From: an uncultured Collinsella sp.
GTDB lineage: Bacteria > Actinomycetota > Coriobacteriia > Coriobacteriales > Coriobacteriaceae
DNA length: 47,449 nt
Direction: 5' to 3'
Assembly: GCA_900759335.1 (NCBI GenBank)
Contig: CAAEUX010000003.1
Location: 1 to 47,449, forward strand
The translations under genes were made by a program, and so were the position numbers. Positions 31,294 through 39,304 of this stretch are shown here, piece by piece. The notes under the pieces were generated by a model. The model did not search any database. It was not told the origin of the DNA and saw only the letters and a program-made list of their open reading frames with translations. Within the stretch, counting starts at the first letter, position 1. The number at the start of each line of letters is the position of its first letter.

Positions 31294-32669
31294 TAGCGCG
31301 GCTCGCCCACAACGGAGCCGGACAAATACCAGGTCTTGGCAACGTCAACGTCAACATCAACGATCTTGCCAACAAGCTGATCGATGCTGTAACCCTCGGG
31401 GATAGGCGCATGCACGGTCTGATTCTTGGGACTCTTGCCCAGCAGGACCGCGTCGTTCTTTTTACTCGTTCCCTCAATGAGCGCCGGAACAACAGTATGA
31501 AGTTCACCCTGGTTATACTCATGTGCCGTGGTCTCGATAACCTTAACCAGGCGGTTGAAACGCCCGAGAATAACCTCATGCGGCGTAGGATCGTCAATCT
31601 CTGCGGCCGGGGTACCGGCGCGCTTGGAATAGATGAAGGTATAGGCCTGGGCATAGCGGACCGTCTCGGCAAGTGAAAGCGTCTGCTCAAAGTCTTCTTC
31701 AGTCTCGCCCGGGAAGCCAACGATAATGTCAGTCGAGAGCGCGATATCGGGCATGCGGTTGCGAATGCAATCGACCAGGCCCAGATAGTCCTCGCGTGTA
31801 TAACGGCGATTCATCTCTTTGAGGATCCGCGTCGAACCTGACTGGACGGCCAGGTGCAGCTGCGGCATAACAGCAGGCGTCTCGGCCATGGCGTCGATGG
31901 TCTCGGGCAGCAGATCCTTGGGATGCGAAGACGTAAAGAAGATGCGCTCCACACCCGTATCGCCCACGGCACGCAGCAAATCGGCAAAACGCGGCTTGCC
32001 AAACAGATCGCGACCATATGAGTTAACGTTTTGGCCCAGCAGCGTAATCTCACGCACGCCCTGGCGCACCAAACCGGTCACCTCGTCGACAATCTCCTCG
32101 AAGGAGCGGCTCTTTTCGCGACCGCGCACGTACGGAACGATGCAATAGGTACAGAAATTATTGCAGCCCGTCATGATGGGCACCCAAGCGTGATACTGGG
32201 TCTCGCGATGCCACGGCATGCTCATGGCATCCGTATCCTCATGCTCATTGGTGCGGATATGACGCTTGCCATCAAGGAACGCCTCGGCAATGAGCTCTGC
32301 CACATGTGCGATGGAATGCGTACCAAAGATGACATTGACGTTATCGACGTTGGTGAGCAGGCCCTCGCCATCGCGCTGCGCGATGCAACCACCAACGGCA
32401 ACCACACGCTTGCCCGAAGGCGAAGGCGGCAGGCTTTTACAGGAATTGCACTGGCCGTACAGGCGAGTATCGGCGGCCTCGCGCACGCAGCATGTCATGA
32501 AGACAACAATATCGGCATGCTCGGGATCGAGCGCCATGAGGCAACCATACGAATCGAGCAGACCGCTCACGCGCTCGGAGTCGTGCTGATTCATCTGGCA
32601 GCCAAAGGTGCGGATAAAGTAGGTTTTACCGGCAAGAATATCGCGTACGGAACGCTGGTCCATGTGCAT
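31293..32669 (-). CDS. miaB: tRNA-2-methylthio-N6-dimethylallyladenosine synthase
   Basis: This radical SAM methylthiotransferase adds a methylthio group to the i6A37 made by MiaA. The 458-residue protein has three N-terminal cluster Cys (TFGCQMN, MTCCVREAAD, GGCIAQ), the radical SAM motif CNNFCTYC, the MTTase motif YVRGREKSR and a C-terminal TRAM domain. ATGs at 32669 and 32663 are both possible; AGGA lies 3 or 9 bases upstream. A G9 (C9 on the coding strand) tract lies 19-27 bases before the start. spoVS precedes it, as near Bacillus ymcB. Confidence 0.96.
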   Translation of the reverse strand: MHMDQRSVRDILAGKTYFIRTFGCQMNQHDSERVSGLLDSYGCLMALDPEHADIVVFMTCCVREAADTRLYGQCNSCKSLPPSPSGKRVVAVGGCIAQRDGEGLLTNVDNVNVIFGTHSIAHVAELIAEAFLDGKRHIRTNEHEDTDAMSMPWHRETQYHAWVPIMTGCNNFCTYCIVPYVRGREKSRSFEEIVDEVTGLVRQGVREITLLGQNVNSYGRDLFGKPRFADLLRAVGDTGVERIFFTSSHPKDLLPETIDAMAETPAVMPQLHLAVQSGSTRILKEMNRRYTREDYLGLVDCIRNRMPDIALSTDIIVGFPGETEEDFEQTLSLAETVRYAQAYTFIYSKRAGTPAAEIDDPTPHEVILGRFNRLVKVIETTAHEYNQGELHTVVPALIEGTSKKNDAVLLGKSPKNQTVHAPIPEGYSIDQLVGKIVDVDVDVAKTWYLSGSVVGEPR

Positions 32670-32716
32670 AAGTCCTAACGATGGAGAGGGGGGGGGCGAA
32701 TCGAGGCAAGCAGAAG

Positions 32717-33034
32717 CTATGCCACAGGCTTAACATCATCCATGACGACGTTATCCATAGCAGCTCGATTGATCTGGTGAACGTAAATAGAAAGACGGAT
32801 GGCCGTGCGCGACTCCCCGTTAATGAGGATGTCGGAGAACACGGGCGCGCAGGAAATATCAAACCCGGTTGGAATCAAAAAACCGCGCGCAATAGCCACG
32901 GCCTTTATGGCCTGGTTGACCGCACCGGCGCCGACACACTGAATGTTGACGGGCACACCATCCTTGACCATGCCGGCGATGGCGCCGGCAACGGACGCGG
33001 GCGATGATTTGCTTGATACCTTCAGGCAATCCAT
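32717..33034 (-). CDS. spoVS: stage V sporulation protein S homologue
   Basis: The 105-residue protein matches SpoVS: it opens DCLKVSSKSSPASVAGAIAG and continues with the conserved VGAGAVNQAIKAVAIARGF, GFDISCAPVF and RTAIRLSIYVH stretches. SpoVS is an Alba-like, putatively nucleic-acid-binding protein of about 86 residues in Bacillus; this version has a ~17-residue C-terminal extension. Coriobacteria do not sporulate, so it must have another role. It stays close to rny, as in B. subtilis (ymdA-ymdB-spoVS). The ATG at 33034 is supported by AGGAG at 7-base spacing. Confidence 0.93.
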   Translation of the reverse strand: MDCLKVSSKSSPASVAGAIAGMVKDGVPVNIQCVGAGAVNQAIKAVAIARGFLIPTGFDISCAPVFSDILINGESRTAIRLSIYVHQINRAAMDNVVMDDVKPVA

Positions 33035-33108
33035 GAAGAAACTCCTGCGTTTAAAAGTACGTTTTAACTGCAATAACTGTATCGTACCGAGTGGACTCGG
33101 TAAAGGCA

Positions 33109-34194
33109 CTATTCCTCTTTGGCAAGATCGAAGGTCACAGTGATTCGATCACGCGAAACACGAATCTTTGGGTCACCGCAAAGGTTGAGATAGTACCGGG
33201 CGGCAAGGTCATTAAAGTCACGCTCCACAGCACGCGAAAACTGTGCCATGTCATCCTTGGCAATACGTAGCCCGCGACGATCCTTTGCAAGATCGATAGG
33301 AGCCGGCGCATGCGAGGACGAATCACGCTCGCGCAGCAGACGCGCGGTCACACCGCGAACGGGTTTAATCTGCCCTGCCAAAATGCGATGGGCCGTGCGC
33401 TCGGACATCTCAAGACCCAAACCCGAGCAGATACGGATAAAGTCCTCGGCATCAGAGGCAAGGCCTAAACGATCGACAACCGGAAGCTCACTCTCGTCAT
33501 CAATGAACAGGAGACGCGACGTATCGAGCCGACTTGACGCCTGAGCATAAAGGGTCGCGGCAATCTCAGACGGAGAACCAAGATAGACATCACAACCACG
33601 CAACTCCTCGAGCGCAAACTCACAAGCAGCGCGAATAATATTATGCGGGCCGCGAGCACAGACATAACGTCCGTACTCATCCTTGACGGCCTGAGGCCAG
33701 CTGGACTGATCGGCACGCTCACTGAGGCGGTCGGCCGCAACGCTCACCTTAAAGGCCGAGCCAAGGTCGACACCAGACGTGACCACACGGGCCTCGTCGG
33801 TGTTCTGCTTGATCGAAAACAATGCCATGCCACGACCGTGAACGCCCCAACGGTCCATCTTCATGCTCTCGAGCTTGGAGGTAACGCGGGCATCGAAGAT
33901 TCGCTCTTGCATATCCTGCGGAACGCCCGAACCGTTATCCAGAAAGACAAGCGTGCGGACGCCATCTTCCTTGGTCGTGGCGAGATAGACCTTGTCGGCG
34001 CCGGCATCGCGAGCATTACGGAGCATTTCGATGACGATATCCTCGACATGCTGAATGTCGTGTTTTGCCTGGCGCCGCTCGGCCTCCGAAACGCGGAGGC
34101 GGACATACCCCTCGCCAAGGTTCTCCTCGACGCGAAGGTTGCCCTCCCCCGACATCGACGCGATAAATGAGATGAGCTCGTTCGCGTCGCTCAT
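33109..34194 (-). CDS. GHKL (HATPase) domain protein, unknown function
   Basis: The 361-residue soluble protein has an N-terminal GHKL ATPase fold. The N box is at residues 51-66 (EDIVIEMLRNARDAG) with E57 and N60. The G1 box is FLDNGSG at 84-90 and the G2 box GVHGRGMALF at 117-126. An E in the N box and the GVHGRGMA lid resemble MutL/Hsp90/MORC-type ATPases rather than histidine kinases. There is no His phosphoacceptor or membrane segment. The C-terminal half (about 170-361) matches nothing I recognise. It occupies the place of ymdB between rny and spoVS, with a 1-base gap after the rny stop, so it is translationally coupled to RNase Y. Confidence 0.82.
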   Translation of the reverse strand: MSDANELISFIASMSGEGNLRVEENLGEGYVRLRVSEAERRQAKHDIQHVEDIVIEMLRNARDAGADKVYLATTKEDGVRTLVFLDNGSGVPQDMQERIFDARVTSKLESMKMDRWGVHGRGMALFSIKQNTDEARVVTSGVDLGSAFKVSVAADRLSERADQSSWPQAVKDEYGRYVCARGPHNIIRAACEFALEELRGCDVYLGSPSEIAATLYAQASSRLDTSRLLFIDDESELPVVDRLGLASDAEDFIRICSGLGLEMSERTAHRILAGQIKPVRGVTARLLRERDSSSHAPAPIDLAKDRRGLRIAKDDMAQFSRAVERDFNDLAARYYLNLCGDPKIRVSRDRITVTFDLAKEE

Positions 34195-34195
34195 G

Positions 34196-35746
34196 TTATT
34201 TAGCGATATCGACAGCGCGGCTCTCGCGAATCACGACGACGCGCACCTGACCGGGATACTCCATCTCTTCCTCGATCTGATGGGCGATATCGTGAGCCAG
34301 GACCGTGGACTGGGCATCGGAGATCTTGTCCGGCTGAACCATGACGTGGACCTCGCGACCAGCCTGCATGGCATAGGTACGCTCGACGCCTTCATGGGAG
34401 TTGGCAATCTCCTCGAGCTTCTCAAGACGCTTGATGTAGTTCTCGGCAGACTCGCGACGGGCACCGGGGCGAGAGGCGGAAACGGCATCGGCGGCCTGTA
34501 CCAGGACATCGAGCACCGTGTTGGGGTCGACATCGGCATGGTGAGCCTCGATAGCGTGAACGATAACGGGCTTCTCGCCATAACGGCGGGCAAGCTCGGC
34601 GCCGATGACGGCATGCGGGCCCTCGACGTCATGGTCGATTGCCTTGCCCAGGTCGTGCAGCAGGCCGGCGCGCTTGGCGGTCACAACGTCCAGGCCAAGC
34701 TCGGAAGCCATCACGCCGCACAGGTCAGAGACTTCGAGGGAGTGCTGAAGCACGTTCTGACCAAACGAGGTACGGTAGCGCAGGGCACCAAGGGTCTTGA
34801 CGATCTCGGGGTGCAGGTCGTGGATGCCGGTATCGAAGGCAGCCTGCTCGCCAGCCTCGCGCACGCGCTGCTGAACCAGGTCGGCAGCCTTGTGATACAT
34901 CTCCTCAATGCGGGCGGGGTGAATGCGGCCGTCGGCGATGAGGTTCTCGAGGGCAACACGGGCGGTCTCACGACGGACCGGGTCGAAGCTCGAAAGAACG
35001 ACGGTCTCAGGCGTGTCGTCGATCACGAGGTTGACGCCGGAAACCTGCTCGAAGGTCCGGATGTTGCGACCCTCGCGACCGATGATACGGCCCTTGAGGT
35101 CATCAGAGGGAATGTGCACGGAGGTAACGGTGACCTCGGCTGTGTGGTCGGCAGCGCAGCGCTGAATCGCCAGGGACAGAATCTCCTGGGCGGTCTTGTG
35201 GCACTCGGCGCGAACCTGCTGCTCGGACTCGCGAATGATCGTGGCAGCCTCGTGGGTAACCTCGCCGCGAACCTTATCGAGGAGCTCCTTGTGGGCGTCC
35301 TCACGGGTCAGGTCGGCGATACGCTCGAGCTCGGAGGTCTGCTTGGCGCAGAGCTCCTCAAGCTCGCGGGAGCGCTTCTCGACCTGACCGGCCTGGCTGG
35401 ACAGCTGGTGCTCACGCTTGTCGAGAGCGTCGTTTCGGCGATCAAGGGACTCCTCGCGCTGCATCACGCGGTTCTCAAGCGTACGAATCTCGCTCTTACG
35501 CTGCTTGTCCTCGGCCTCGGCGGCCTGCTTGTTCTTGATGATCTCCTCTTTAGCCTCGAGCAGAGCCTCTTTTTTGAGGGTCTCGGCCTGACGCTTAGCA
35601 TCACCGATCAGGGACTCAGCCTGTGCGTGTGCCGACTGGATCTTTTCGTCGGCCTCGTGAAGACTACCCTGCTTGGCGGTGCGCATGTAGGCAATGGCGG
35701 CGATGGCACCCAAAACGATGCCAACGAGCGCTGCGATGATAGGCAT
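34196..35746 (-). CDS. rny: ribonuclease Y
   Basis: This membrane-anchored endoribonuclease starts mRNA decay in many Gram-positive bacteria. The 516-residue protein has one N-terminal membrane helix (PIIAALVGIVLGAIAAIAY), a long coiled coil (about residues 25-200), a KH domain with GRIIGREGRNIRTFE, and an HD domain with AGLLHDLGKAIDHD. The ATG at 35746 has AAGGAG at 5-base spacing; a GTG at 35752 overlaps that site and is less likely. A strong promoter lies about 165 bases upstream, leaving a leader with a hairpin. RNase J is also encoded in the window (rnj). Confidence 0.96.
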   Translation of the reverse strand: MPIIAALVGIVLGAIAAIAYMRTAKQGSLHEADEKIQSAHAQAESLIGDAKRQAETLKKEALLEAKEEIIKNKQAAEAEDKQRKSEIRTLENRVMQREESLDRRNDALDKREHQLSSQAGQVEKRSRELEELCAKQTSELERIADLTREDAHKELLDKVRGEVTHEAATIIRESEQQVRAECHKTAQEILSLAIQRCAADHTAEVTVTSVHIPSDDLKGRIIGREGRNIRTFEQVSGVNLVIDDTPETVVLSSFDPVRRETARVALENLIADGRIHPARIEEMYHKAADLVQQRVREAGEQAAFDTGIHDLHPEIVKTLGALRYRTSFGQNVLQHSLEVSDLCGVMASELGLDVVTAKRAGLLHDLGKAIDHDVEGPHAVIGAELARRYGEKPVIVHAIEAHHADVDPNTVLDVLVQAADAVSASRPGARRESAENYIKRLEKLEEIANSHEGVERTYAMQAGREVHVMVQPDKISDAQSTVLAHDIAHQIEEEMEYPGQVRVVVIRESRAVDIAK

Positions 35747-35781
35747 GCTCACTCCTTTTTATGGATTCGTTACACAACAAA

Positions 35782-35807
35782 GCGAACCGTCCTTACGAAC
35801 GGCTCGC
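35782..35807 (-). promoter_or_regulatory. hairpin in the rny leader
   Basis: GCGAACCGT and ACGGCTCGC form 9 pairs (one G-T) with an 8-base loop. On the - strand it is followed by TTTGTTGTG, so it could act as an attenuator or an mRNA cleavage/stability site. Confidence 0.45.
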
Positions 35808-35912
35808 GACATTTGAGTAATATGGGCGCAGCTTATGCGGGTCGGATACAGATAAACATATAAACAAACTCATCACAGATGAGCACATATCACAAAGCAA
35901 ATGACAGTGTTT

Positions 35913-35941
35913 ATCGTACGTTGAACCACAACAACTGTCAA
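35913..35941 (-). promoter_or_regulatory. promoter of rny
   Basis: On the - strand a consensus TTGACA (35941-35936) is followed by 17 bases and TACGAT (35918-35913). The start site is predicted near 35906. Confidence 0.75.
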
Positions 35942-35946
35942 ATAAA

Positions 35947-35989
35947 TGGCCCCGGCACGGCGGCTAAAACACGGTGAACGGCAGGGCCA
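35947..35989 (-). terminator. possible terminator after recX
   Basis: On the - strand TGGCCC and GGGCCA can pair around a long GC-rich loop, followed by TTTATTT. It begins 14 bases after the recX stop. The pairing is short, so support is modest. Confidence 0.4.
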
Positions 35990-36003
35990 CAAAACGCATA
36001 CGC

Positions 36004-36696
36004 CTAAACCGCACATTCCTCGCGTTCGGCATCGAGACGTGCCTTAACGGCATCGGCGGCGACGTGATACGAGAAGCCCTTGCCCATCAAAAACCGAACC
36101 AGTTTTTCGAATGCGCGCGTCTCTGGAACACGCCGCTTGGCGAGCAGGGCTGACGCACGCGCCAAATCGTCTTCGACGGCAAAATAATCCTCGGGATAAC
36201 CGGGAATGTCATCGAGCACGACATGACGGCGCTTGAGCTCGGTCTCGATTTTGCGCTGTCCCCAACCGCGCCGCTTGCGCTCCCCGATAAAGTACGAGCA
36301 AAAGCGGCTCTCGTCTAAAAAACGATACTCGGTGGCGCGCTCGACGGCGAAATCGATCGCAGGCTGGTGAAAGCCGTAGCGAGCCAGCTTGTCACGGACC
36401 TCACCCGTCGCATGGTCGCGGCGCGATAACATCTCGGTCACCATGGTAAGTGCACATTTACGCTCAATAAGCTGCACCGCCTCACGGAAGTTGTCCCAAT
36501 CACAGGGAAGATCGGGGCGGTTTTTGACATACAGCCGCGCGACCCGCACGGGAATCCAAATGGACCGCTCAAAACCGCCCTCAAGCTCACAATCAATATG
36601 TGCGCAAGGCTTTTTGGACGCATACCGGCTCGAGAACGAGGAGGCCGCCTTCTTATCGGGAAAGACGACCGTGGCCTCGGTCACCGTATACGACAT
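36004..36696 (-). CDS. recX: RecX family regulator of RecA
   Basis: RecX proteins bind RecA filaments and limit their activity. The 230-residue protein has three-helix RecX repeats: ALTMVTEMLSRRDHATGEVRDKLARYGF, then FLDESRFCSYFIGERKRRGWGQRKIETEL (conserved D, and G-W-G), and a third repeat ending GFSYHVAADAV. The ~70-residue N-terminal extension is not recognised. It starts 11 bases after the recA stop, the standard recA-recX arrangement, and should share the SOS-controlled recA promoter. A C-rich GC hairpin follows. Confidence 0.92.
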   Translation of the reverse strand: MSYTVTEATVVFPDKKAASSFSSRYASKKPCAHIDCELEGGFERSIWIPVRVARLYVKNRPDLPCDWDNFREAVQLIERKCALTMVTEMLSRRDHATGEVRDKLARYGFHQPAIDFAVERATEYRFLDESRFCSYFIGERKRRGWGQRKIETELKRRHVVLDDIPGYPEDYFAVEDDLARASALLAKRRVPETRAFEKLVRFLMGKGFSYHVAADAVKARLDAEREECAV

Positions 36697-36707
36697 GAGC
36701 GTAACCG

Positions 36708-37856
36708 CTACTCGTCGTCATCATCGAGCATGGCGGAACCATCGATGGCGTAAAGCTCGTCAAACTCCTCAGGCGCAGGCTGATCGGTCAGCTCGACCTC
36801 GGACGGAGCATCGTCATCAAACTCAAGTCCACAGGCAAGGCGGACCTTATGCTCAATCTCGTCGGCACAATCGGGGTGTTCGCGCAGGAACGCCTTGGCG
36901 GCCTCGCGACCGTTGCCGAGCTTATCCTCGCCATAGGCAAACCAGGAGCCCATCTTCTTGCAAATGCCGCACTCGACAGCCATGTCCAGAATCGAGCCCT
37001 CCTTAGAGATGCCCGTACCGTACATGATGTCGAACTCAGCAGAACGGAACGGAGCTGCCACCTTGTTCTTAACGACCTTGGCGCGCACGCGGTTACCGAT
37101 AACCTCGTCCTTAAGCTTAATGCTGTCGATGCGGCGAATGTCGATACGCACCGAAGAGAAGAACTTAAGGGCGCGGCCGCCCGTCGTGGTCTCGGGGTTG
37201 CCGAACATGACGCCGATCTTCTCACGCAGCTGGTTAATGAAGATGCACGTCGTGTTGGACTTGGACAGCGAGCCGGCGAGCTTGCGGAGCGCCTGGCTCA
37301 TCAGGCGAGCCTGAAGACCGACCGTAGTGTCGCCGATTTCTCCCTCGATCTCGGCACGCGGGGTCAGCGCGGCGACGGAGTCGACGACGATAGCATCAAT
37401 GGCGCCGGAACGCACGAGCATGTCAACAATCTCGAGCGCCTGCTCACCCGTATCGGGCTGGGAAATCAGTACCTCGTCGATATCCACGCCGATGCGCGCG
37501 GCATACGTGGGATCAAGCGCGTGCTCGGCATCGATAAATGCCACAACGCCACCCATTGCCTGGGCCTCGGCCAGGATCTCGAGCGAAAGCGTCGTCTTAC
37601 CGGAGGACTCAGGACCGTAAATCTCGACGATACGGCCGCGCGGCACGCCGCCGATACCCAGCGCGGCATCGAGGGCCAGGGCGCCCGTGGGAATGGCCTC
37701 GACCTCGAGCTCGGGGCCACCGTCGCCGTACCTCATGATGGAACCCTGGCCGAATTTCTTCTCGATCTCGGCCTTGGTGGTGGCGATCATCTCATCGCGC
37801 TCTTTACCCGTCGTGCGAGCATGAACGGTACGTACGGGACCTGAATTCTTGGCCAT
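36708..37856 (-). CDS. recA: recombinase RecA
   Basis: RecA forms filaments on single-stranded DNA, drives strand exchange and triggers LexA cleavage. The 382-residue protein has the Walker A GPESSGKTT, the VVDSVAALTPRAEIEGEIGD stretch, loop 2 with FINQLREKIGVMFGNPETTTGG, and an acidic C-terminal tail. The ATG at 37856 is chosen over the one at 37877 because GGAGG lies 7 bases before it. The promoter has an ideal LexA box in its spacer. recX follows in the operon. Confidence 0.98.
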   Translation of the reverse strand: MAKNSGPVRTVHARTTGKERDEMIATTKAEIEKKFGQGSIMRYGDGGPELEVEAIPTGALALDAALGIGGVPRGRIVEIYGPESSGKTTLSLEILAEAQAMGGVVAFIDAEHALDPTYAARIGVDIDEVLISQPDTGEQALEIVDMLVRSGAIDAIVVDSVAALTPRAEIEGEIGDTTVGLQARLMSQALRKLAGSLSKSNTTCIFINQLREKIGVMFGNPETTTGGRALKFFSSVRIDIRRIDSIKLKDEVIGNRVRAKVVKNKVAAPFRSAEFDIMYGTGISKEGSILDMAVECGICKKMGSWFAYGEDKLGNGREAAKAFLREHPDCADEIEHKVRLACGLEFDDDAPSEVELTDQPAPEEFDELYAIDGSAMLDDDDE

Positions 37857-37886
37857 GAATAGCCCTCCTCTTAACAACCTGCATCG

Positions 37887-37915
37887 ATAATAAACGAACG
37901 GCTGTTCGTGGTCAA
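37887..37915 (-). promoter_or_regulatory. promoter of recA
   Basis: On the - strand TTGACC (37915-37910), 17 bases and TATTAT (37892-37887). The LexA box lies entirely within the spacer. Confidence 0.85.
37895..37908. promoter_or_regulatory. SOS (LexA) box of recA
   Basis: CGAACGGCTGTTCG fits CGAAC-N4-GTTCG exactly and sits between the -35 and -10 elements, so LexA binding would block RNA polymerase. Confidence 0.92.
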
Positions 37916-37945
37916 CCGTTCAGGCCAATCATATGCAGGCGGTCT

Positions 37946-38008
37946 TTCCAAAACCCAGCCAAACGCCGACCAAACACTGACCAAATACTTGACCACAAAG
38001 GACCAAAT
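37946..38008 (-). repeat. helically phased CCAAA repeats upstream of recA
   Basis: CCAAA-like units begin at 37948, 37959, 37970, 37981, 37993 (CCACA) and 38003, spaced 11, 11, 11, 12 and 10 bases. The four rightmost full units read GACCAAAC, GACCAAAT, GACCACAA and GACCAAAT. On the recA strand the units read TTTGG. They occupy about -68 to -127 relative to the predicted recA start. Confidence 0.75.
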
Positions 38009-38082
38009 ATGAACAAGGCAGGCAAAAATACATCTACAACCAGCACAAACGCCAAATGAGCCTAAGGTCCCTATCTCCACAA

Positions 38083-38106
38083 TTAAGGGGCTCGGAGGCC
38101 CCTTAA
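38083..38106 (-). terminator. terminator-like hairpin after cinA
   Basis: TTAAGGGGC and GCCCCTTAA form a perfect 9-bp stem with a 6-base loop, 7 bases after the cinA stop. On the - strand it is followed by TTGTGG rather than a long T run, so termination may be partial and recA could receive some read-through. Confidence 0.55.
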
Positions 38107-38113
38107 AACACGT

Positions 38114-38644
38114 CTATTCCATAGAGTTGAGCACAAGGGCAATGCGACCCAATGCCTCCGTGACCGCATGGGCACGAACAAACGAACGGTCACCCTCATA
38201 GTGGCAGCGCACAGAGTCCACGACCGGCACGCCCCCATCGGCGGAACGATGCGCCCAGCCAATATAGAAAGTGCCCGCCGGATCGTCCTCAGTGCCACCG
38301 CCGGGGCCGGCATAACCCGTTGCGCTCACTGCAATATCGCACTGGTACAGCTCCAGCGAACCCACCGCCATCTCGCGCGCGGTCTGATGCGACACCGCGG
38401 TATAGCGGTCGAGCGTCTCCTGCTCAACACCAAGAACACGATGCTTAATCTCATCGCAATAGGTCACCGCACCGCCGCGCAGCACCGCCGACGCGCCCGG
38501 GATATCGGCAATCGTCGAGGCGATCATACCCGCCGTCAGCGACTCAGCCGTCGAAACCGTCACGCCCCGAGCGCTCGCGTGCTCGACAATATCGCGCGCC
38601 AGTTCCTCGTTATGTGTGGAAATCTGCTCAAAAGAGACCGTCAT
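38114..38644 (-). CDS. CinA C-terminal domain protein (nicotinamide-nucleotide amidase type)
   Basis: The 176-residue protein equals only the C-terminal domain of CinA, like E. coli PncC, which deamidates NMN. It has TAESLTAGMIASTIADIPGAS, the YCDEIKHRVLGV stretch, AVSHQTAREMA and ATGYAGPGGG. The N-terminal molybdopterin-like/ADP-ribose pyrophosphatase domain of full CinA is absent. The pgsA-cinA-recA order is as in Bacillus. The ATG at 38644 is taken; a GTG at 38650 (with AGG upstream) is equally possible. Confidence 0.92.
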   Translation of the reverse strand: MTVSFEQISTHNEELARDIVEHASARGVTVSTAESLTAGMIASTIADIPGASAVLRGGAVTYCDEIKHRVLGVEQETLDRYTAVSHQTAREMAVGSLELYQCDIAVSATGYAGPGGGTEDDPAGTFYIGWAHRSADGGVPVVDSVRCHYEGDRSFVRAHAVTEALGRIALVLNSME

Positions 38645-38656
38645 ACCCACCAGGAC

Positions 38657-39295
38657 CTAGACCGAAAAGACAATCTTGCGGCAGTTCCAGAAGTACTGGG
38701 CGCCCGAGATAACGGTCAAGACAACGGCAACGGCATACAGGAAGCGCGACACCGAGTAGATGCCGAGCGTCAGCGCCACCGGGCCAAGGTGCAAGCCGGC
38801 CATAGCAAAAACACACAGGTAACCGCAGATGGAGACCATCGTGGTTGCCGTCTTGTACTTGCCGAGCTTATCGGCCGCAACGACCACACCGGCCGCACTC
38901 GCGACCATGCGAAGGGCGCTCACCAGAAGCTCGCGGAACAGGATAATGAACACCGACCACACGGTCACCGCGCCAAAATCCAAGAACAGCAGCAGGGCCG
39001 AGAACACGAGCAGCTTATCGGCGATGGGGTCCAAGAATTTACCGAAGTCGGTGATCTCGTTGCGCGAGCGCGCCAGATAACCGTCAACCTTATCGGTGCA
39101 CGACAGGATCACATACAGAATGAAGGCAGCGGCGGCGAGCGGGCCGTCGAAGGTGCTCCAATCCGTACCGGCAACACTCGTGTGAGAAAGCGCCGACACG
39201 ATCATGAACACCGGGATAAAGACGATGCGAACGCACGTCACGATGTTGGCGGGCGTCCAAACACTCGTCAGTTCCTTATTGCTCTCGTTTGCCAC
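38657..39295 (-). CDS. pgsA: CDP-diacylglycerol-glycerol-3-phosphate 3-phosphatidyltransferase
   Basis: The 212-residue membrane enzyme should make phosphatidylglycerophosphate, the precursor of phosphatidylglycerol and cardiolipin. It has TPANIVTCVRIVFIPVF at the start and the full DGX2ARX8GX3DX3D motif (DGYLARSRNE to LDPIADK near residues 70-94), then FRELLVSALR. Several membrane helices follow. It overlaps nothing, but is 9 bases from rimO and 6-12 bases from cinA, in the conserved pgsA-cinA-recA order that supports this identity. Confidence 0.93.
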   Translation of the reverse strand: MANESNKELTSVWTPANIVTCVRIVFIPVFMIVSALSHTSVAGTDWSTFDGPLAAAAFILYVILSCTDKVDGYLARSRNEITDFGKFLDPIADKLLVFSALLLFLDFGAVTVWSVFIILFRELLVSALRMVASAAGVVVAADKLGKYKTATTMVSICGYLCVFAMAGLHLGPVALTLGIYSVSRFLYAVAVVLTVISGAQYFWNCRKIVFSV

Positions 39296-39304
39296 GATGC
39301 TCTC

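Noticed and set aside
32717..33034. Evidence for sporulation from spoVS
   Set aside because: SpoVS homologues occur in non-sporulating bacteria, and no other sporulation-specific gene is in the window.
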